The position numbers and the translations under genes are program-made. A stretch of DNA of 14,782 nt. Origin: JBCCZC01 sp039188505. Its GTDB lineage: Bacteria; Pseudomonadota; Gammaproteobacteria; Xanthomonadales; SZUA-38. How positions within the stretch are numbered: position 1 is the first letter of the stretch; each line of letters starts with the position of its first letter. The stretch spans positions 1-14,782 of the forward strand of contig JBCCZC010000105.1 in NCBI GenBank assembly GCA_039188505.1. The letters run 5' to 3'. Positions 7,521-13,684 of the stretch are shown piece by piece. The notes under the pieces were generated by a model. It did not search any database. It saw only the letters and a list, made by a program, of their open reading frames with translations, and was not told the DNA's origin.

Positions 7521-8624
7521 TTATGGACCGCCGGGCGGGGGCAGCGCCACCACCGAGATCTTGTCGTCATGCAGACTGCCGAGGAAGAGCAGATCGCCTT
7601 CGGGTTCGGCAGAGGTGACGTTGTAGACCGTCTCGCCGCCGGCGTCCTGGAGTGATTCGAGAACGTTGCCCGCCTCGTCCAGGACCAGCACGAAGCCGTG
7701 GGGAGCAGGCTTCGGCCAGAAGACCCTCGGCAGCTTCGCGATCGTGCGTTTGATGAACGGCTTGTCGGCAATCGTGTCGCCGAGCCGGTTTCGGACAGTG
7801 AACAACGCCACATAGAAGCGGCCGGCGTCGTCGCTGGCGACACCGTCCGGGTAGCCCGGCAGGTTGTCGAGGAAGATCTCGTGTGTCCCCGCTTTCGGCC
7901 CCTTCAGCCAGTAGCGCGTGATCCGCAGCCGGTAGGTTTCGTTGACGAGCACGAAATCCTCGTCACTGGAGAGCGCGATGCCGTTGGCGAAATAGAGGTC
8001 ATCGAGGAGCATCGTGGTCTCCCCGGTTCGGGGATCATGGACCAGGAGCCGGCCGTGGGGCCTCCCCTCGAGGAGATCGAGCATGTAGTCCGGCTGGGTG
8101 AAGCGCTCGCTCGCATCGGAGAAGTAGATCCGTCCGTCCGCCGCGATGTCGAGATCGTCGGTGAAGAGGAACGGCCGGCCGTCGACGCCGGTTGCGAGCG
8201 CGTCGACCGCGCCATCCGGATCGATCGCCAGGAGCCCCTTCCAGGAATCGGCGACGATCAGATTGCCTTCGGCGTCGAAGTGTAGGCCCAGCGGGCGACC
8301 GCCCGTCTCGACCCAGCGCTCGACGCTGCCGTCGGGATCGACCCGCACGATCCAGCCGTCCTGCGTCCCCCCGTAAAGCCGCCCGTCCGCGTCCACCGCG
8401 ACGTCCTCGGGCCCGTCGATCTGGCCCTTCGCGATGATCCGAGCCAACGCCAGCCGGTCATTGGGCGTGAAGGCCCCGGTCATGGCCGGCGCCGGCGCCG
8501 GCGACCAGGCCACGGGTTCAATGGGTCCGGGCAACAGGAGCCACGACAGGGTGACGAGGATGAGGGCGACGCCTACGCCGAGCAGCACGCGTCCGCGGCG
8601 CGGACCGATCCTGGATTCGTTCAT
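7521..8624 (-). CDS. Membrane-anchored strictosidine-synthase-like / SMP-30 propeller
   Basis: 367 residues. One N-terminal hydrophobic segment (about 13-31, RVLLGVGVALILVTLSWLL) follows a basic start, giving an N-in anchor with a periplasmic domain. The rest is a six-bladed propeller of the strictosidine-synthase/SMP-30/APMAP type: GPEDVAVDADGRLYGG (71-86), FTDDLDIAADGRIYFSD (154-170), LLDDLYFANGIALSSDEDF (207-224) and GYPDGVASDDAGRFYVAL (257-274), the last two being the characteristic Str_synth region. Bacterial relatives are mostly predicted lactonases or esterases; the substrate is unknown. ATG 8624 lies within a perfect palindrome ATGGCGCCAT (8623-8632) and no strong Shine-Dalgarno is seen. 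It is the first gene of a two-gene unit with the TIR gene. Confidence 0.88.
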   Translation of the reverse strand: MNESRIGPRRGRVLLGVGVALILVTLSWLLLPGPIEPVAWSPAPAPAMTGAFTPNDRLALARIIAKGQIDGPEDVAVDADGRLYGGTQDGWIVRVDPDGSVERWVETGGRPLGLHFDAEGNLIVADSWKGLLAIDPDGAVDALATGVDGRPFLFTDDLDIAADGRIYFSDASERFTQPDYMLDLLEGRPHGRLLVHDPRTGETTMLLDDLYFANGIALSSDEDFVLVNETYRLRITRYWLKGPKAGTHEIFLDNLPGYPDGVASDDAGRFYVALFTVRNRLGDTIADKPFIKRTIAKLPRVFWPKPAPHGFVLVLDEAGNVLESLQDAGGETVYNVTSAEPEGDLLFLGSLHDDKISVVALPPPGGP

Positions 8625-8675
8625 GGCGCCATGGTGGCGTCGGGCGCCTGCTCCGGCAACCCCGGTGATGAAGAG

Positions 8676-8735
8676 AGCGGGGCCCGACCGGCTGTGCGCG
8701 TACTACCAGGAAGATAGTACCGACCGCGCCCCGCT
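8676..8735. repeat. Nested inverted repeats
   Basis: Outer arms AGCGGGGC (8676-8683) and GCCCCGCT (8728-8735) are perfect complements. Centred between them is a second perfect pair, GTACTA (8700-8705) and TAGTAC (8715-8720), with a nine-base spacer. The two stems could form one long RNA hairpin with an internal loop or act as operator DNA. On the minus strand the inner arm provides TACTAT, a possible -10 for the propeller/TIR unit. Confidence 0.5.
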
Positions 8736-8864
8736 GAGAAGCAGTCTAGGCATCGGCACGCGGAATACTTGACATAAGCGGACAACGGGCAGCCCCGGAA
8801 GAGGAATTCCGAACGACAGCGCAGCCGGATTCTCCCGACTCACGGACCACCACAAGTTCTTGGC

Positions 8865-8893
8865 AAACAGCCTGCTAGCGTCAGGCTGTTTTT
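8865..8893 (+). terminator. Intrinsic-terminator-like hairpin ahead of the sensor kinase
   Basis: AAACAGCCTG (8865-8874) and CAGGCTGTTT (8882-8891) form a perfect ten-base stem with a seven-base loop, followed by T residues to 8893. This has the form of a rho-independent terminator, yet no plus-strand gene lies within 240 bases upstream and the kinase ATG is only 18 bases downstream. It may end a small RNA or attenuate the kinase mRNA. Alternatively TGCTAGCGT (8873-8881), in and beside the loop, is an extended -10, in which case the hairpin is outside the mRNA. Confidence 0.55.
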
Positions 8894-8911
8894 CTCTCGG
8901 TGAGCTGATCA

Positions 8912-10831
8912 ATGGAAGTCACCCCCGGAAGACTCTCGGAACACGATCTCGATGTCTCGGAGCTGTGGGCGCTGCTGAAGCTGTCCGTCGACGGCGTGTT
9001 CCAATGGGACTCGTCAACCGACGAGATCCACTGGTCTCCGGCAGTTCATTCGCTGATCGGCGGGCTCCGGGAAGGCCACTGCAACATCGAGCACCTGTTG
9101 GATCAGGTCCACCCCGAAGATCGCGGCCGACTGAGACGAGCGCTGAGGGAATCGCAGGAGTCGGGCCAACGCATGGCCATCGAAGTTCGCATGCGACGCC
9201 TCGACGATGTCTTCGTTTGGGTCCGGGCGCAGGGCGTTTGGCGCCCCGGGACTGCGAGGCCTATGCAGAAGTTTCTCGGCCTCATCGTCTCGATCACCAA
9301 CGAGAAGCAGTCCCGGGCCGAACTGCAGCTCGAGCAGGAACGCTTCCGGGCCTTCGTCGATCATTGCCCTGCCGGAGTCTATATGAAGGGTGCCGACCGT
9401 CGGACCATCGTAGCGAACGACAAGGCTGCGGAGATCGCCGGTTGCGAGCTTGACGATCTCCTGGGCCGTACCTGCTACGAAATGTTCGATCCCGAGACAG
9501 CCAGGAAGATCGACGACGAGGACAGCGCGGTGATTTCTGAGGGCCTGGTTCGTAGCTGGACCGGCCAGGTCGCGACCCGGTCCGGGGAATCACGGACCAT
9601 CGTCGATACCAAGTTCCCGGTGGTGACCGAGGAATCCGGAACGCTGGTCGGCGGCTTCGCGATTGACGTTACCGAGCAGGAGAACACGCGACGACGCGCC
9701 GAGTCAGCGCAGCGCCTCGAGTCCCTCGGATTGCTCGCCGGCGGCATCGCGCATGACTTCAACAATCTCCTCGCTGGGGTGGTCGGGAACGCGGAACTGG
9801 CGGTGCCGCATGCCGATGGTTCCGGCCGCGAGTTTCTCGCTGACCTGCTCTCCACGGCCGGACGAGCGAGTGCGCTGTGCGACCAGCTTTTGCTTTATGC
9901 AGGGCGTGACATCGTCCTCGAAGAGCGCATCAACATCCCCGCGCAACTTCGCTCCCTCGTACCCATGCTGGAAACGACCATGGGGGGGCGGGCCAAACTC
10001 GTGGTCGAGTGCCCGGATGCCGACCTCGGCGCTCCAATCGATCCTGTTCGCTTCCAGCAAATCGTCCTGAATCTGGTGCTCAATGCCGTCGAGGCCTGCA
10101 TCGGATCCAAGCAGTGCAAGGTTTCGATCATTGTCGACCTCCTGGACGCGGGTCTCGAGGAGTCCGTCGAGAGCTCATGGCTCCTGGATGAATCGGCTCC
10201 CATGGTTCGAATCAGTGTGCGCGACAATGGCGAAGGGATGCCAGCGCACCTGATTGACCGGATCTTCGACCCGTTCTTTTCGACCAAGACCGAAGGGACA
10301 GGGCTCGGACTGGCAGCGGTGCTCGGCGGCGTGCGGAGTGCCGGAGGTGGCATTGCCGTACGGAGCATTCCTGATGGCGGCACGACCGTGTCAGTCTACC
10401 TCCCACGCCTCGATGCCCCCCCCGTCGCGTCCGTCGGTGACGAACTCACGTCCTCGCCGGCCCCTGCGAAACACCGCGGGCGAGCGCTCGTCGTCGACGA
10501 CGAACCCATGTTGACCCAGGTCCTGGGGGCACTCCTCGGGCGCGCTGGGTTCGACACGGAGACGTGCAACAGCGGCACCGAGGCGAGCGCACTTCTTGCA
10601 GCGCGGCTCGATGATTTCGATCTGCTCATCTTCGACCTGACGATGCCCGAGACGAATGGCCATGATCTGCTGCGGCAGGCCAGGAAGCACCGCCCGGCAG
10701 TACCGGTGATCCTCTGCAGCGGTTACTCCGAGCAGGATGTTTCCTCGGCCCTCGACGAGCACACCGTGTTTCTGCACAAGCCATTCAGCAACCGCCAGCT
10801 CAACGAGACCATCCGCCGACTGGCTCCCTGA
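8912..10831 (+). CDS. Hybrid sensor histidine kinase (PAS-PAS-HisKA-HATPase-REC)
   Basis: 639 residues, no transmembrane segment, so a cytoplasmic sensor. PAS 1 (about 20-130) includes GVFQWDSSTDEIHWSP and the PAC-like FLGLIVSITNEKQ; PAS 2 (about 142-257) ends GGFAIDVTEQE. The dimerisation domain has LAGGIAHDFNNLLAG with the phospho-acceptor His281. ATP-binding boxes: N box LNLVLNAVEA (386-395), G1 DNGEGM (438-443), F box FDPFFSTK (452-459), G2 GTGLGLA (462-468). The C-terminal receiver (about 522-639) has DDE 529-531, phospho-acceptor Asp575 (FDLTMPE), Ser603 and Lys623. The H-box HDFNNLL is typical of NtrB-like, PAS-linked hybrid kinases. No DNA-binding output domain or adjacent response regulator is present, so it is an orphan whose partner lies elsewhere. 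GGTGA (8899-8903) precedes ATG 8912 by eight bases. Confidence 0.95.
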   Translation: MEVTPGRLSEHDLDVSELWALLKLSVDGVFQWDSSTDEIHWSPAVHSLIGGLREGHCNIEHLLDQVHPEDRGRLRRALRESQESGQRMAIEVRMRRLDDVFVWVRAQGVWRPGTARPMQKFLGLIVSITNEKQSRAELQLEQERFRAFVDHCPAGVYMKGADRRTIVANDKAAEIAGCELDDLLGRTCYEMFDPETARKIDDEDSAVISEGLVRSWTGQVATRSGESRTIVDTKFPVVTEESGTLVGGFAIDVTEQENTRRRAESAQRLESLGLLAGGIAHDFNNLLAGVVGNAELAVPHADGSGREFLADLLSTAGRASALCDQLLLYAGRDIVLEERINIPAQLRSLVPMLETTMGGRAKLVVECPDADLGAPIDPVRFQQIVLNLVLNAVEACIGSKQCKVSIIVDLLDAGLEESVESSWLLDESAPMVRISVRDNGEGMPAHLIDRIFDPFFSTKTEGTGLGLAAVLGGVRSAGGGIAVRSIPDGGTTVSVYLPRLDAPPVASVGDELTSSPAPAKHRGRALVVDDEPMLTQVLGALLGRAGFDTETCNSGTEASALLAARLDDFDLLIFDLTMPETNGHDLLRQARKHRPAVPVILCSGYSEQDVSSALDEHTVFLHKPFSNRQLNETIRRLAP

Positions 10832-10838
10832 CGTTCGA

Positions 10839-10855
10839 CTGACGCCGACCGTCAG
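10839..10855 (+). other. Stem-loop after the sensor kinase stop
   Basis: CTGACG (10839-10844), CCGAC loop, CGTCAG (10850-10855): a perfect six-base stem seven bases after the kinase stop. A further CTGACG copy stands at 10828-10833, overlapping the stop codon. There is no T-run, so a terminator role is uncertain. Confidence 0.3.
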
Positions 10856-10949
10856 CGCCACGGCGGTTAGGGTCGCGACGGAAATTCTCGGGAGCGCGGG
10901 GAACTTCCGGACGGCGGGACAGGAGCGGTAACGGCCTGGCGCTACGGCC

Positions 10950-10958
10950 TGCTAGCAT
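10950..10958 (+). promoter_or_regulatory. Extended -10 candidate upstream of the sulfotransferase
   Basis: TGCTAGCAT matches TGnTAnnnT with four of six bases of the TATAAT core. The ten bases GCCTGCTAGC (10947-10956) are identical to 8870-8879 ahead of the sensor kinase. No -35 is evident. The sulfotransferase ATG is about 270 bases downstream. Confidence 0.38.
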
Positions 10959-11229
10959 CCTGCAATCTCCGGCCGAAACCAGTGAACATGACCGTTGCCG
11001 CGACATGCAGGCGGAATCGTTGACCCGGGCCAGATCAGCCCTCGGGGTAAGCGCGCGGCGCCGCGGGTGCCAGACCAGAGCGAAACTCGCCGTAGAGCCC
11101 GCCAAGCCCCAACGCTTCACGACCGCTGGGCACATCCTGCGAGGGCACGTGGCCGAGCGCTGCCCGCAGTATCGAGTCATCGGCAAGGGCCTCCCGCACT
11201 CGCGTTCGGCGCCCCGGGACTAAGCACCG

Positions 11230-11892
11230 ATGCCATTCGTCCTCCGCGACCAGGTCGTCTTCTATCACGTCCCGAAGACCGGCGGGACCTGGCTCCGGAA
11301 CCTGCTCCGGGATGCTGGGCTACTGCAGGCCCAGCGAGGTCGGAAACACGACCCACCCGGCCTGGACCGGTTCCTGCCCACGGTCCCGTGCGAAGCGCTG
11401 GCAGAAGAGAGGGAACGCCGTCGATCCGGCGCGCGGGCGACGGCCGAATGGAGCTTCTGCTTCGTGAGGCATCCTCTGACCTGGTATGAGTCCTGGTTTC
11501 GCTACATGTCGGCCCGGGCCTGGAAACCCTGGCGACAGGCCCCGTCTTTCCTCGACTGGCATCCATGCGCACCACTGGAGGGCCAGGGCGCCGACCGCTT
11601 CGAGGATTTCGTCGAGAACGTGCTGAGGCGTCGCCCCGGCTTCGTCAGCGAGCTCTATTTCTCCTTCACCCCTCACGTCAGCCGGGTAGGCCGGTATGAG
11701 GACCTGCGGAAGTCGGCCAGCGAGATCCTGCAGCAGGTCGGGCTCTGGACGCCCGAACTCGCTACCCTCGCGGACGCTCGCGCGCCGCAGAACGTGTCCC
11801 CTCCGACCCCCACGCCCTGGGATCCTGCCCTGCGCGACGAGATCCTCGCCGCCGAGCGACCGGCGCTGCTGCGATTCGGCTATGCGCGCTGA
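11230..11892 (+). CDS. Sulfotransferase family protein
   Basis: 220 residues. The 5'-phosphosulfate-binding loop is HVPKTGGTWL (13-22) and the 3'-phosphate-binding segment FVRHPLTWYESWF (78-90) contains the expected Arg80 and Ser88. These PAPS-contact motifs define the family, which transfers a sulfonate group to hydroxyls or amines of sugars, lipids or proteins. At 220 residues it is compact but has both motifs and a plausible end (GRYEDLRKSASEILQQVG), so it looks intact. No signal peptide; probably cytoplasmic. The acceptor is unknown; the convergent glycosyltransferase suggests a surface glycan. ATG 11230 lacks a clear Shine-Dalgarno. The last 13 bases overlap the end of the glycosyltransferase gene on the other strand. 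Confidence 0.85.
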   Translation: MPFVLRDQVVFYHVPKTGGTWLRNLLRDAGLLQAQRGRKHDPPGLDRFLPTVPCEALAEERERRRSGARATAEWSFCFVRHPLTWYESWFRYMSARAWKPWRQAPSFLDWHPCAPLEGQGADRFEDFVENVLRRRPGFVSELYFSFTPHVSRVGRYEDLRKSASEILQQVGLWTPELATLADARAPQNVSPPTPTPWDPALRDEILAAERPALLRFGYAR

Positions 11893-12566
11893 GCGACAGG
11901 GGCGTGATGGGCCCCCATGGCGCGTTCGACCATTTCTAACTGGGCCAGCTTGCGCGCGACACCGACCGTGTAGTTGGCGTGGTGGAGGCGGATATTGGGT
12001 GGGGGCGCGAGCGGGTCGCCGGGCAGCCAGCGTCGGTCGCCCCGGGGCGGCACCCAGTACTCCTCGGGAAGCAGGCCAAAGCGAATAGCCTCTGGGTCGC
12101 GCTCGATGGCGCGGATGCAAGCGACCTGATCGCCGACGAGCGGGTCATCCGCGGTTTCAAGCACACGCCGCGCCACTTCGAAGAACCGGGCCGCGCGATC
12201 ACCGGAGCGGATCACGGCGAACCCGGTGCAGAGATAACGACAGGGATGCGGATCCTGCGGACGGTTGTTCTGGAACAGAACGTCGAGTCCGTCCATGCGC
12301 CGCTGGAGATCGCGCATGATCGGTTTGTAGAAGCGAATGTCGACGTCGCTGAGGAGGAATATCGATCCGGCGGGCCGCTCGGCGAAGGCCTGCTCGAGTA
12401 GATCGAACTTCCGGACCACCACCCGAAGCCAGTGACGGGTACCGAAGTCCACGGGCGCTGCCTCGACTTCGAGGAAATGAGGCTCGATTTCCTCCGGAAG
12501 CGTCCTCAGGTACCAGCCCTGCTGCAGCGGGCGGTGCGACGGCGTGACGAGCGAGTAGGCGTGCAA
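11880..12566 (-). CDS. Nucleotide-diphospho-sugar transferase-like protein (DxD)
   Basis: 228 residues. The protein begins HAYSLVTPSHRPLQQGWYL and carries FLLSDVDIRFYKP (about 70-82), whose Asp74-x-Asp76 is the metal and nucleotide-sugar-binding DxD motif of the GT77/Nucleotid_trans (PF03407)-like GT-A fold. CTGFAVIRSGDRAARFF and DDPLVGDQVACI follow the family's order, and LHHANYTVG near the end resembles its terminal histidine motif. It would transfer a sugar to a glycan or protein; acceptor unknown. TTG 12566 is chosen because AGGAG (12572-12576, complement) lies five bases upstream and the protein then begins at its conserved strand. ATG 12623 would add 19 residues, with its GGAGG only two bases away. 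It follows the cysteine-rich lipoprotein gene on the same strand after 86 bases. Confidence 0.8.
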   Translation of the reverse strand: MHAYSLVTPSHRPLQQGWYLRTLPEEIEPHFLEVEAAPVDFGTRHWLRVVVRKFDLLEQAFAERPAGSIFLLSDVDIRFYKPIMRDLQRRMDGLDVLFQNNRPQDPHPCRYLCTGFAVIRSGDRAARFFEVARRVLETADDPLVGDQVACIRAIERDPEAIRFGLLPEEYWVPPRGDRRWLPGDPLAPPPNIRLHHANYTVGVARKLAQLEMVERAMGAHHAPVAQRA

Positions 12567-12652
12567 GCGGACTCCTGGGGCGCAGGCGCAGGACCTCCGC
12601 GCCGGACCGCGGGACTCTGTCATCCCCTCCGGATCTTGTCCAGCTGGGGCGC

Positions 12653-13006
12653 TCAGCCCGCAGGCTTATCGGTGATGATGCCGCCGCACTGCTGGAAGCA
12701 CCCGTCATACTGGTCCTGGCAGACCTGAGTACGGGCCGGCTTGCAGCGCTCGGGCTGCTGGCACCAGGTGCCCCCCTGGGACACGCAGTAGTCGTGCTGC
12801 TGCTTGAGGTACTCGTATTGCTGGCGGCAAGCACGATACTGATCCTGGAACTGGGTGCGGCACCGGGTCCGCACCACGTTGCATTGGCTGATGCAATCGT
12901 CGGCGACCGGACCATCGGGCTTGATGTACTGCTTCGAGCCGCCGGATCCACCAGCACATCCGGCCAGGAAAATCATGGCAGCGAGCACGAAGACGATTTG
13001 GCGCAT
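12653..13006 (-). CDS. Cysteine-rich small lipoprotein
   Basis: 117 residues, family not recognised. MRQIVFVLAAMIFLAGCAGG is a type II signal peptide with lipobox LAGC and lipidated Cys17. The mature part has ten further cysteines (38, 42, 49, 60, 74, 82, 88, 96, 103, 107), with C-x3-C-x6-C near its start and the mirror spacing C-x6-C-x3-C near its end. The motif QDQY occurs in both halves (FQDQYRAC, CQDQYDGC), consistent with an antiparallel helical hairpin held by disulfides. It is Gln-rich between. GGGAG lies seven bases ahead of ATG 13006; the frame is open to 13495 but that extension runs antisense through the sigma gene. It is divergent from the ECF sigma operon. Confidence 0.82.
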   Translation of the reverse strand: MRQIVFVLAAMIFLAGCAGGSGGSKQYIKPDGPVADDCISQCNVVRTRCRTQFQDQYRACRQQYEYLKQQHDYCVSQGGTWCQQPERCKPARTQVCQDQYDGCFQQCGGIITDKPAG

Positions 13007-13093
13007 CACAAGACTCCCGGGATCATCGATGGCCCGATCATGCCGAGGGAGCGCGCCGGATGCCAGCAGGGGCATCTGGTCGCTTCCGACGTG

Positions 13094-13129
13094 CAACAGT
13101 GCTAACCACTGCTGCGGGGCCCGCGTCAA
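13094..13129 (-). promoter_or_regulatory. Palindrome and promoter candidate between divergent genes
   Basis: GCAACAGTG (13094-13102 region) and CACTGCTGC (13107-13115 region) form an almost perfect inverted repeat centred on CTAAC; the core CAGTG-CTAAC-CACTG (13097-13111) is exact. On the minus strand TTGACG (13124-13129, five of six matches) stands 18 bases from TTAGCA (13100-13105), a candidate promoter for the cysteine-rich lipoprotein, with the -10 inside the palindrome. On the plus strand the same bases give TGCTAACCA, 39 bases before the sigma ATG. Confidence 0.45.
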
Positions 13130-13138
13130 AGCCTGCAA

Positions 13139-13684
13139 ATGAGTACGGAAGACCAACAACTCGTCGAGCAGGCCATCGCCGGAGACCGGCTTGCGTTTCG
13201 CACGCTGGTACTCAAGCTGAGCCCGGACATGTTCCGCCTGGCCTGCCGCTTCACCGGCGATGCGGCGGCCGCCGAGGACGTCGTCCAGGAGGCCTTCATC
13301 AAGGCCTACGAGAAGTTGCCGACCTTCAAGCGCGACGCCAGCGTGCGGACCTGGATCCACCGGATCACGGTGAACACGGCCATGGACCATCTGCGCCGCG
13401 AGAAAACCCGCGACCGCTACGAGCGCGCCGCGGCCGATCTGGTGGACGACGCGATCACCGAACGCCCCGCCGACGGTCAGGAAATCCTGCGGCACACCCA
13501 GAGCGCCATGGCGAAGCTAACCGAAGTCGAGCGCGCGGCGCTCACGCTACGGCACTTCGAAGGCCACTCGATCGCCGAGATCGCCGCCACCCTCGACCTT
13601 AACCCGAATGCCTGCAAGCAGGCCGTCTTTCGCGCCGTCCGCAAACTGCGGGTCGCGCTCGAACCGCTGGTAGCCACCCCATGA
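13139..13684 (+). CDS. ECF (sigma-70 family, group 4) RNA polymerase sigma factor
   Basis: 181 residues, typical ECF length. Region 2 spans about 20-90, with DAAAAEDVVQEAFIKAYEKL (41-60) for core binding and the -10 recognition helix TWIHRITVNTAMDHLRR (71-87). Region 4 spans about 122-175, with LTEVERAALTLRHFEGHSIAEI and the -35 helix LNPNACKQAVFRAVRKLR. It directs RNA polymerase to its own regulon, and is presumably held by the anti-sigma factor encoded next. ATG 13139 lacks a clear Shine-Dalgarno. The stop overlaps the next start (ATGA at 13681-13684), a sign of translational coupling. Target promoters cannot be named from the sequence; no clear ECF-type promoter was found upstream. Confidence 0.95.
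   Translation: MSTEDQQLVEQAIAGDRLAFRTLVLKLSPDMFRLACRFTGDAAAAEDVVQEAFIKAYEKLPTFKRDASVRTWIHRITVNTAMDHLRREKTRDRYERAAADLVDDAITERPADGQEILRHTQSAMAKLTEVERAALTLRHFEGHSIAEIAATLDLNPNACKQAVFRAVRKLRVALEPLVATP

Larger units (their letters stand above)
8625..8911. other. Divergent intergenic region with nested hairpins
   Basis: 287 bases between the divergent propeller/TIR unit and the sensor kinase. No convincing ORF. It holds a nested inverted repeat (8676-8735), an isolated perfect TTGACA (8769-8774, plus strand) without a matching -10, an EcoRI-type palindrome GGAATTCC (8803-8810), and a terminator-like hairpin (8865-8893). Promoters for both flanking genes should lie here. Confidence 0.5.
10832..11229. 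other. 398-base stretch without a convincing gene
   Basis: Frames of about 70-130 codons are open on both strands (for instance plus 11005-11223 and minus 11035-11268), but none shows a recognisable domain or a ribosome site. The stretch holds a hairpin right after the kinase stop, a promoter-like TGCTAGCAT (10950-10958) and a 13-codon mini-ORF (GTG 10982 / ATG 10988 to TGA at 11021-11023). It may be a long leader of the sulfotransferase gene or decayed coding DNA. Confidence 0.4.

Noticed and set aside
6739..7626. 295-codon plus-strand frame opposite the TIR gene
   Set aside because: The minus-strand frame has clear TIR motifs; this frame crosses into the next gene and has none.
8769..8774. 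TTGACA as a plus-strand promoter -35
   Set aside because: The hexamer is perfect, but bases 16-18 downstream (CAGCCCCGG) are nothing like a -10.
11005..11268. Short frames in the gap before the sulfotransferase (plus 11005-11223, minus 11035-11268)
   Set aside because: No family resemblance and no ribosome site. Kept only as part of an unexplained stretch.
13007..13495. N-terminal extension of the cysteine-rich lipoprotein
   Set aside because: It would be antisense to the ECF sigma gene and would bury the lipoprotein signal peptide; ATG 13006 has its own ribosome site.
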